The position numbers and the translations under genes are program-made. From positions 1 through 26,151 of IMG/VR virus record IMGVR_UViG_3300030430_002890: a stretch of DNA of 26,151 nucleotides, one strand, 5' to 3'. The notes beneath the pieces were generated by a model, which was not told the origin of the DNA, searched no databases, and saw only the letters and a program-made list of their open reading frames with translations. This stretch comes from a virus. Positions 21,915 to 26,151 of the stretch are shown piece by piece; within the stretch, counting starts at the first letter, position 1; the number at the start of each line of letters is the position of its first letter.

Positions 21915-22126
21915 CCAACCCACCCACCAAGCTGCAAAAGGAAATCCATGCCCTGATCAGACGGTGGGACCAGGAATGGAACATCAGCCATGCAGAGTTG
22001 GTGGGGGCATTGTCCATGGCCCTGTTTGATTTGTTGATGTCCAGGTGGACCATCACGGAGGAGCCATTGGTGCAGGATGTGGACGATGAATTGGATGATG
22101 AAGATGAATTGGAGGAGGAAGAATGA
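21911..22126 (+). CDS. Small protein with highly acidic C-terminal tail
   Basis: A 71-residue protein with a helical N-terminal part ('LQKEIHALIRRWDQEWNISHAELVGALSMALFDLLM', about 8-43) and a tail in which nearly every residue after about 55 is Asp or Glu ('DVDDELDDEDELEEEE'). Tails like this can mimic DNA or bind basic proteins, but function is unknown. The GTG start overlaps the previous stop and the stop overlaps the next ATG (ATGA), so it is probably coupled both ways. Confidence 0.6.
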   Translation: MTNPPTKLQKEIHALIRRWDQEWNISHAELVGALSMALFDLLMSRWTITEEPLVQDVDDELDDEDELEEEE

Positions 22127-22305
22127 TTTGTGACCAATGCGGTGGCCAAATGATTCATGGTGGGAGCCATGATGGTGAGGAATGCGGCACAGAATGGGCG
22201 TTGATTGTCAACAATCACAGCTGCCCTGAATGCGGTGTGTTTGTTTTGGAATACGTCCCTGAAAATCTAGAGGAGGAAAAACAGGTTGAACCCATACAGG
22301 ATTGA
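22123..22305 (+). CDS. Small zinc-ribbon protein
   Basis: A 60-residue protein with CxxC at residues 3-6 and CxxC at 34-37, plus Cys 21. This is a zinc-ribbon layout with two knuckles. The last 15 residues are acidic. Small phage zinc ribbons can bind nucleic acid or a protein partner; no target can be read. The ATG overlaps the preceding stop (ATGA). Its 3' end overlaps the next gene by 20 nt and contains that gene's SD. Confidence 0.65.
   Translation: MICDQCGGQMIHGGSHDGEECGTEWALIVNNHSCPECGVFVLEYVPENLEEEKQVEPIQD
22271..22288 (+). promoter_or_regulatory. Strong SD for a TTG start
   Basis: AGGAGG at 22271-22276 precedes TTG 22286 by 9 nt. This decides the TTG start of the PAPS-reductase-family gene and keeps the residues just before the PP-loop. 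Confidence 0.7.
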
Positions 22306-23119
22306 AGGACCAGCGGCCATTGCATTCAGCGGTGGCAGAACGTCTGGTTTTATGTTGAAACAAATACTTGATGCTCATGATGGCAAACTGCCTGATGATG
22401 TGATTGTGTCATTCCAAAACACTGGGCTGGAGCATGAAAAAACTTTGGAGTTTGTCAGGGATTGCCAAGCTCATTGGGATGTTGACATTGTTTGGCTGGA
22501 GGCCAGCACAGACTATGAGCCGGGGCAAAAATCACCAGACGCTGCCAGGGTTGTTGATTTTTGTTCAGCATCCAGAAACGGTGAACCCTTTGAGGCTTTG
22601 ATCAATGCCAGGGGTTCCCTCCCAAATCCAATTGCCAGGTGGTGTACGTTTGAATTGAAAATCCGAACCATGCGGCGCTGGATCCTGGAGAATCTAGGCT
22701 GGGAAGAATGGGATATTGCAATTGGACTGCGTGCAGATGAGCCAAGAAGGTTGGCCAAGCTGGCAGGGGATACAAACAGGGAAACTGTGATTGCCCCAAT
22801 GGGTGAAGCTGGACACACAGAAAATGACGTTCTGGAATTTTGGCAAACCCAACCGTTTGACCTGGATTTGCCTGGGGGCAACAACACGTTTGGAAATTGC
22901 GTTGGTTGTTTCCTGAAGTCATTGCCCAAGATGCAAAAGATTGCTGATGCCAAATCTGAACATCTGGACTGGTGGGCCAGGATGGAAAAGGAACAGGAAC
23001 AAAATTTCAGGCTAGACCGTCCGAATTATCACCAAATCCAAGTTGAATTGACATTGCAGGGCAGGCTGTTTGACGATTCATTGGTTGATGATTCAATTCC
23101 CTGTACCTGCACAGACTAA
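22286..23119 (+). CDS. PAPS-reductase-family / adenine nucleotide alpha-hydrolase
   Basis: A 277-residue ATP-pyrophosphatase-fold protein. The PP-loop 'AFSGGRTSGF' is at residues 13-22, followed by 'VSFQNTGLEHEKTLEFV' (the usual 'v.f.nTG.E...tl.fv' strand and helix), 'RWCTFELKIRTM' around Cys 120, and Cys 205-x2-Cys 208 in 'GNCVGCFLKS'. A Cys-Thr-Cys sits near the C terminus. Members include PAPS reductase and the DndC-like enzymes of DNA phosphorothioation. The cysteines could hold an Fe-S cluster. No Dnd partners are present here, so the substrate is unknown. Possible roles are sulfur activation, nucleotide or DNA modification. The stop overlaps the next ATG (TAATG). Confidence 0.82.
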   Translation: MNPYRIEGPAAIAFSGGRTSGFMLKQILDAHDGKLPDDVIVSFQNTGLEHEKTLEFVRDCQAHWDVDIVWLEASTDYEPGQKSPDAARVVDFCSASRNGEPFEALINARGSLPNPIARWCTFELKIRTMRRWILENLGWEEWDIAIGLRADEPRRLAKLAGDTNRETVIAPMGEAGHTENDVLEFWQTQPFDLDLPGGNNTFGNCVGCFLKSLPKMQKIADAKSEHLDWWARMEKEQEQNFRLDRPNYHQIQVELTLQGRLFDDSLVDDSIPCTCTD

Positions 23120-23496
23120 TGGCCAAGAAGAAGAAACGCGGCAACTGCAACCGAGTGAATCCGCTGACCCGGACCACATTGGAGGACCAAGGCTACATGG
23201 TGGCACTGGTTGAACAAACCATTCCAGGCACCAGGGGCATCAAGCGTGACCTATATGGGTTTCTGGATTTCCTAGCTGTCAACCAATATGAAACCCTGGG
23301 TGTTCAGGCCACATCATTGTCAAACGCATCACACCGGAGGAAAAAGATCCTGACTGAACGGGCGGAGGAGGCCAAGCAATGGCTGAGTTTTCCAGGGCGG
23401 CGGCTAGAGGTTTGGGGATGGGGCTGGGACGAAAAAACAAAATCATGGTTCCTGAATGCCAGGGAAATCACGTTGGGTGATTTTGATGGACCCTGA
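23119..23496 (+). CDS. Possible PD-(D/E)XK-fold protein with QxT in place of ExK
   Basis: A 125-residue protein starting with a basic 'MAKKKKRGN'. Its core reads 'EDQGYMVALVEQTI', 'KRDLYGFLDFLAV' (Asp 44, Asp 50) and 'LGVQATSLSNASHRRKKIL' (Gln 63, Thr 65), followed by 'RLEVWGW'. The order of elements resembles small VRR-NUC or Hjc-like nucleases, except that the expected Glu-x-Lys is Gln-x-Thr. It may be a variant nuclease or an inactive DNA-binding derivative. Assignment is by pattern only. The ATG overlaps the preceding stop; its end overlaps the next gene by 11 nt. Confidence 0.6.
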   Translation: MAKKKKRGNCNRVNPLTRTTLEDQGYMVALVEQTIPGTRGIKRDLYGFLDFLAVNQYETLGVQATSLSNASHRRKKILTERAEEAKQWLSFPGRRLEVWGWGWDEKTKSWFLNAREITLGDFDGP

Positions 23497-23887
23497 CCTG
23501 GAGGATGTTTTGGCCTACCTGAAGGCGTATGCCCTGAAGGTGACCAGGGAACGCAAGTTCCCACTGTGGACTAGGGAGGATGTTGAATCTGAATGTTGGT
23601 TGTTGTGGCATGATGAAATCCTTATGAAGCACAAAAACAATTTGCATGAACGTTGGCGGGGGCTGGCCAAGCTGGTTTTCAACCGCCGGTTGCCAGACAT
23701 CTACCAGCGGAGCCTGGGCAAAAAGATCAGACGAACCAAGGATCATGGCCGGACCTACCACACAGATGCTGACCTGGGCTACATCAGCCCAAACAGGACC
23801 GAACAACCACAGGTGCAGGATGTTGTCATTCCAACAATCCTGCGGGCCATGAAATCTCTGCAAACCTACGTTGACACATTCAAATGA
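23486..23887 (+). CDS. Unknown protein, faintly sigma-factor-like
   Basis: A 133-residue protein. The segment 'LEDVLAYLKAYALKVTRERKFPLWTREDVESECWLLWHDEI' (about 4-45) recalls sigma-70 region 2, where helices end in 'eDv.qE.w...'. A basic stretch 'KLVFNRRLPDIYQRSLGKKIRRTKDHGRT' follows. No clear region 4 HTH is seen, though the C-terminal 'ILRAMKSLQTYVDTFK' is helical. ATG 23486 is favoured, but no strong SD precedes it; ATG 23456 is an in-frame alternative. Its position, last of the early genes and just before the lysis and packaging genes, is where late-gene activators often sit. The sigma link is weak. Confidence 0.55.
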   Translation: MDPDLEDVLAYLKAYALKVTRERKFPLWTREDVESECWLLWHDEILMKHKNNLHERWRGLAKLVFNRRLPDIYQRSLGKKIRRTKDHGRTYHTDADLGYISPNRTEQPQVQDVVIPTILRAMKSLQTYVDTFK

Positions 23888-24111
23888 AAAAAGACCCAAC
23901 CCCACAGCCTGAAACCGTACAACTGGCCAGCCGTGATTGGGTTGGATTGTTGGCCGTGGCGGTGACCATCATCGGTGCTTTCTTTGCAGCGTATTCACGC
24001 CATGACCGGATGCTGTCAGAAATCAGCGTTTCACAGCAGCTGCAAGGTGAACGGATCAATCGGTTGGAGGGCAAGCTAGATCAGCTGGAACGTGACCTGC
24101 GGGGGCGCTGA
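23884..24111 (+). CDS. Small membrane protein with coiled-coil tail
   Basis: A 75-residue protein with one predicted membrane segment at about 19-37 ('WVGLLAVAVTIIGAFFAAYS'), a short charged link, then a coiled-coil ('RINRLEGKLDQLERDLRGR', 57-75). Phage proteins of this size near lysis genes include holins and XhlA-like partners (XhlA has the reverse order, coil first). The ATG overlaps the preceding stop (ATGA). It is followed by two more membrane proteins, which suggests a cell-envelope cassette. The function is not proven by the sequence. Confidence 0.65.
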   Translation: MKKDPTPQPETVQLASRDWVGLLAVAVTIIGAFFAAYSRHDRMLSEISVSQQLQGERINRLEGKLDQLERDLRGR

Positions 24112-24491
24112 TGCGTTGGCTGTGGTTGCTGTTTTTGTTGGGGTGCCAGGGTGCCCAAAACCCTTTGACATCAGGGGTGGCCAAGGCAATGCCGACACCA
24201 CCCAAGGCGGAAAACGCGGTGGCATGGAGTCTGTTTCCCCTGAGCCTATCAGGGGGGCTGGCAATCCTGGCAGGGGTTGTGGCCATGATTTGGTTTCCAG
24301 GCCCATCAGGCAGGCGGGCGCTGGTGGTGGGAATCATCATCAGTCTGGTGCCGCCAATATTCCTAGCCCTGGAACACAGTTTGTTGGTGCCGGTATCAAT
24401 TGCCACAGTGGTTGTTGGTGGCGGCATGTTGGTTTTCTATCTAGCCCGAAGCTGGGAGCGGCAGCGGCATGGGCAAGGGGTTTCAAAATGA
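24111..24491 (+). CDS. Lipoprotein-like protein with three membrane segments, possible holin
   Basis: A 126-residue protein opening with 'MRWLWLLFLLGCQG', a short hydrophobic stretch ending in a lipobox-like Leu-Leu-Gly-Cys (Cys 12). Three further hydrophobic segments lie at about 45-63, 69-88 and 93-112, followed by a basic tail 'ARSWERQRH'. If the Cys is lipidated the N terminus lies outside. Multi-segment topology and position fit a holin-type lysis protein. A plain inner-membrane protein is the alternative. The ATG overlaps the previous stop (TGATG). Confidence 0.65.
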   Translation: MRWLWLLFLLGCQGAQNPLTSGVAKAMPTPPKAENAVAWSLFPLSLSGGLAILAGVVAMIWFPGPSGRRALVVGIIISLVPPIFLALEHSLLVPVSIATVVVGGGMLVFYLARSWERQRHGQGVSK

Positions 24492-24583
24492 TTGAGTTTT
24501 CTATCTGCGTTGGTTGTTTTGTTGTTGGATTCATCATGGGCATGGTTCACAAACAACGGGTTTTGAATCGGCTGAACAAATGA
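24488..24583 (+). CDS. 31-residue membrane micro-protein
   Basis: A very short gene with good start signals: AAGGGG at about 24475-24480 is 7 nt before ATG 24488, which overlaps the previous stop (ATGA). Its own stop overlaps the HNH ATG. The product has one membrane segment 'ICVGCFVVGFIMGMV' (6-20) and a basic tail 'HKQRVLNRLNK'. This small single-span form with a positive end resembles lysis accessory proteins, but there is no family match. Confidence 0.6.
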   Translation: MIEFSICVGCFVVGFIMGMVHKQRVLNRLNK

Positions 24584-24939
24584 CCATCCGCAAGGTGACA
24601 GGTGATGGCAGGCTGGTTCCGCTGGGCAAGCGTGACCGTGGACCAGACCCAAGGCAGGACCGATCCACCAGGGCCAACAGGGGGCGGCGCTGGATGAAGC
24701 TACGTGGCCAGGTCTTGGCACGGGATCCTGTTTGCCAAGTTTGCCAGCGGGCAGCATCAGCCCAGGTGGACCACATCAAACCCCTGGCCCAAGGCGGTGA
24801 TGATTCATATGAGAATCTGCAAGGGATTTGCCTGGCATGCCATGCCACCAAAACAGCCCATGAGCGCCAGCCTGAGCGGGCCAGCATGACTGGCCACCAA
24901 GTCAGACAAAACCCCTATGAGGTCAGGCACAACCAATGA
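24580..24939 (+). CDS. HNH endonuclease
   Basis: A 119-residue protein with a basic N-terminal arm ('GRRWMKLRGQVLARDP') and a full HNH motif with zinc ligands: Cys 52-x2-Cys 55, Asp 64-His 65 ('VDHIKPLAQGG'), Asn 79 ('YENLQGIC'), Cys 84-x2-Cys 87-His 88. In many HK97-type phages an HNH protein acts with the terminase and lies next to terS (HK97 gp74 type). Here terS is at the other end of the window, so adjacency would hold only if the genome is circular or permuted. The ATG overlaps the previous stop and the stop overlaps the next ATG (ATGA). Confidence 0.88.
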   Translation: MTIRKVTGDGRLVPLGKRDRGPDPRQDRSTRANRGRRWMKLRGQVLARDPVCQVCQRAASAQVDHIKPLAQGGDDSYENLQGICLACHATKTAHERQPERASMTGHQVRQNPYEVRHNQ

Positions 24940-25400
24940 GCTGCCCAGTCTGTGAACGGCGTGCAGCCCAGGAACAAAAAGCTGGGGCTGAATGCAAACA
25001 GGAGGTGAAGCGGCTGCAAAGCCATTCACAGCGTATGGCAATCCTGGTTGCAGTTCTTGGAACACTTATTGGTCAGGAAGCGTTTGAACGGGCAGTTGCA
25101 ATCATGGGGGCAGTTGACACATTTGCAGCAGCTGAACAGCAGCCAGAACACTACGCTGCAACCCAAGCAACAGATGCTGGTGATGAAAAGCAACACACCC
25201 AAGATGAATTCAGTGGACATTCAAACAACCTTTTCACATATGTCCCACCATTGTTGCCCACGTTGGACCAGGTGGAATCCAACCATATTTTCGGATTTGA
25301 TGGGTGGGATGAGGCCGATCCATTGATTCTGCCAGACACAGGAGTGGCAACACCACTGGCAGCTGCCCTGTTGTTGAGGCCCAGCCGCAAGCGCAAATAA
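24936..25400 (+). CDS. Unknown protein with CPVC start and LPDTG-like C terminus
   Basis: A 154-residue protein of unknown family. It begins 'MSCPVCERRAAQEQKAGAECKQEV' (CxxC plus a third Cys), has a moderately hydrophobic helix at about 34-60 ('MAILVAVLGTLIGQEAFERAVAIMGAV'), then a long acidic, Gln/His-rich low-complexity middle. The last 23 residues contain LPDTG (132-136), a short hydrophobic run (137-147) and a basic end 'RPSRKRK', in the order of a sortase-type sorting signal, although the hydrophobic run is short. There is no N-terminal signal peptide, so genuine surface anchoring is doubtful. The ATG overlaps the HNH stop. Confidence 0.6.
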   Translation: MSCPVCERRAAQEQKAGAECKQEVKRLQSHSQRMAILVAVLGTLIGQEAFERAVAIMGAVDTFAAAEQQPEHYAATQATDAGDEKQHTQDEFSGHSNNLFTYVPPLLPTLDQVESNHIFGFDGWDEADPLILPDTGVATPLAAALLLRPSRKRK

Positions 25401-25422
25401 AAAACCCCAACGTTGGCTGGGG
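25399..25422 (-). terminator. Intrinsic terminator of the minus-strand pair
   Basis: On the minus strand, CCCCA (25422-25418) pairs with TGGGG (25409-25405), followed by six T (25404-25399). The loop region contains the palindrome CCAACGTTGG (25407-25416). On the plus strand no T tract follows, so it acts mainly for the minus-strand genes. It begins at the stop codon of the plus-strand gene, keeping the convergent units very tight. Confidence 0.75.
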
Positions 25423-25448
25423 CTGTGTATTGAGTTGTATGCAATCGG

Positions 25449-25799
25449 CTAGGCCACCCATGGTTCCAGAAGTTCAAGAACACCACGGGCTGTTTGGTGT
25501 TTCAGTTCTGCCAAAGCTTCACGTTCAGGCAGGTGGTCAGATGTGAAAATGGTGACATCATTCCCCATGAATTCCAGATTGGTTGTGCCACTCTGATGCC
25601 TGGTGGTGATTTTGAACAGGGCTGGGCCGTTCATCACCCCAGCTTGCCCAAGCTCCACCACATAGCCTTGCCAGGTGCGGTGGATGTTGGCTGAATCCCT
25701 GATCGGTGCAAATCCGGTGATGCGGCTACCACCATCAAAGATTGATTCAAGGGTTTCACCAACCCAACGGTATGTGTGTGTTTCTTCAAGCGGGTGCAT
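25449..25799 (-). CDS. Unknown minus-strand protein, 116 residues
   Basis: I do not recognise this family. The protein starts 'MHPLEETHTYRWVGETLESIFDGGSR', looks mixed alpha/beta ('WQGYVVELGQAGV', 'TTNLEFMGNDVTIFTSDHLPEREALAEL') and ends in an acidic-hydrophobic helix. No motif, signal peptide or membrane span is seen. ATG 25799 (reading leftwards) has SD AGGAGG at 25814-25809, nine bases upstream. A longer in-frame TTG start at 25826 would contain that SD and is rejected. It overlaps the upstream minus-strand gene by 14 nt and ends before its own terminator. The pair forms an opposite-strand accessory unit. Confidence 0.75.
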   Translation of the reverse strand: MHPLEETHTYRWVGETLESIFDGGSRITGFAPIRDSANIHRTWQGYVVELGQAGVMNGPALFKITTRHQSGTTNLEFMGNDVTIFTSDHLPEREALAELKHQTARGVLELLEPWVA

Positions 25800-26142
25800 T
25801 TGCTGATTCCTCCTTATGGATTGCAAACTTGGGGTTTTTCAGGTCGGTCAGGTCAACACATTTGACCCAATGGATTCCGTGCCAGCCTGATGTGTCAGGT
25901 GTGCGTACCTTCACGCGGTAGATGTATCCGGTGGAAACCGGAAGTGATTTTACCTCTGACACCGTTTTGAGGTTGGTCCACTGTGGCGGCAAATAGAGTG
26001 CAGCGTGGTTGGTGGGCAAAGATGAGACTGGCAATTTTTTCCCTGAACGGTTGGTGTAGTGCCAAGGCAAGATTTCCACAGTTCCAGGTTGACCGTAGGC
26101 CAAAAACAATTTGCGGATGGCTTTGATTTGTCTGAGGTTCAT
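25786..26142 (-). CDS. Unknown minus-strand protein, 118 residues
   Basis: The first gene of the minus-strand pair, possibly partial at its start, because the frame is open to the window edge. From ATG 26142 it begins 'MNLRQIKAIRKLFLAYG' (basic helix), then beta-rich 'GTVEILPWHYTNRSGKKLPVS', 'AALYLPPQWTNL', 'YIYRVKVRTPDTSGWHGIHWVKCVDLTD'. The strand-rich, aromatic centre suggests a small barrel (OB- or SH3-like), but this is inference and no family is recognised. Only nine bases precede the ATG in the window, so the SD cannot be judged. The 14 bases AAATCAAAAATGAA around this start are identical to those at the start of the isolated gene at 7989. Confidence 0.65.
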   Translation of the reverse strand: MNLRQIKAIRKLFLAYGQPGTVEILPWHYTNRSGKKLPVSSLPTNHAALYLPPQWTNLKTVSEVKSLPVSTGYIYRVKVRTPDTSGWHGIHWVKCVDLTDLKNPKFAIHKEESANAPA

Positions 26143-26151
26143 TTTTGATTT

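Noticed and set aside
24092-24487. Long plus-strand reading frame with a start at 24092 running through to 24583
   Set aside because: Its first 130 residues overlap the lipobox gene in another frame and look like low-complexity Gly/Ala-rich shadow translation. Only the end from ATG 24488, with its own SD, is kept.
25405-25422. Bidirectional terminator also serving the plus strand
   Set aside because: The plus-strand 3' side is CTGTGTATTG with no T tract; only the minus-strand side is terminator-like.
1-26151. tRNA genes, CRISPR arrays, integrase, attachment sites, insertion sequences
   Set aside because: No cloverleaf-like segment, regularly spaced repeats, recombinase motif or paired terminal repeats were found on reading either strand.

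Overview
This window looks like a contiguous stretch of a tailed double-stranded DNA phage genome, with a siphovirus-type plan and an HK97-like head. The evidence is the ordered run P27-like TerS, DNA methyltransferase, TerL, HK97 portal, HK97-type protease, HK97-fold capsid, head-tail joining proteins, tail tube, G/T-type tail chaperones and tape measure. The host cannot be named. It is a bacterium whose ribosomes use strong Shine-Dalgarno (SD) sites. The LamG-like domain and the 'W...NW...P' repeats in the tail proteins are a style I associate with Planctomycetes, Verrucomicrobia and similar environmental bacteria, but that is only a weak hint. No integrase, repressor, tRNA, CRISPR array, insertion sequence or DNA polymerase is visible.

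Layout. 1-80: leader with homopolymer tracts. 81-7807: packaging and head genes, with a methyltransferase wedged between the terminase subunits, a portal carrying an MuF-like tail, and a protease with a 400-residue extension that contains a well-formed internal start. 7808-8417: an unknown gene (7989-8333) lying between two strong intrinsic terminators, so a likely moron. 8418-13191: connector, head closure, neck, terminator, tail tube, chaperones and tape measure. 13188-18511: five tail-tip or appendage proteins, mostly unrecognisable. 18512-18679: structured intergenic DNA. 18680-23887: early or DNA-metabolism genes (RecE-like exonuclease, a second PD-(D/E)XK protein, an SSB-tipped protein, a DUF1376 replication protein, a zinc ribbon, a PAPS-reductase-family protein, a variant nuclease fold and a possible sigma-like protein). 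23884-24583: small membrane proteins that may form a lysis cassette. 24580-24939: HNH endonuclease. 24936-25400: an odd protein ending in an LPDTG-like tail. 25449-26142: two unknown genes on the opposite strand with their own terminator.

The plus-strand genes are packed tightly. Most junctions are ATGA, GTGA or TGATG overlaps, so translation is probably coupled. TTG and GTG starts backed by good SD sites occur at several genes. Replication probably relies on host polymerase, with the phage supplying an initiator or loader-type protein, a recombination exonuclease and an ssDNA-binding-like protein. No endolysin could be identified. Either it lies outside the window or it is an unrecognised gene. 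An HNH gene about 1.3 kb from the window end and TerS at the start fit a circularly permuted or complete small genome, but the sequence alone cannot prove this.
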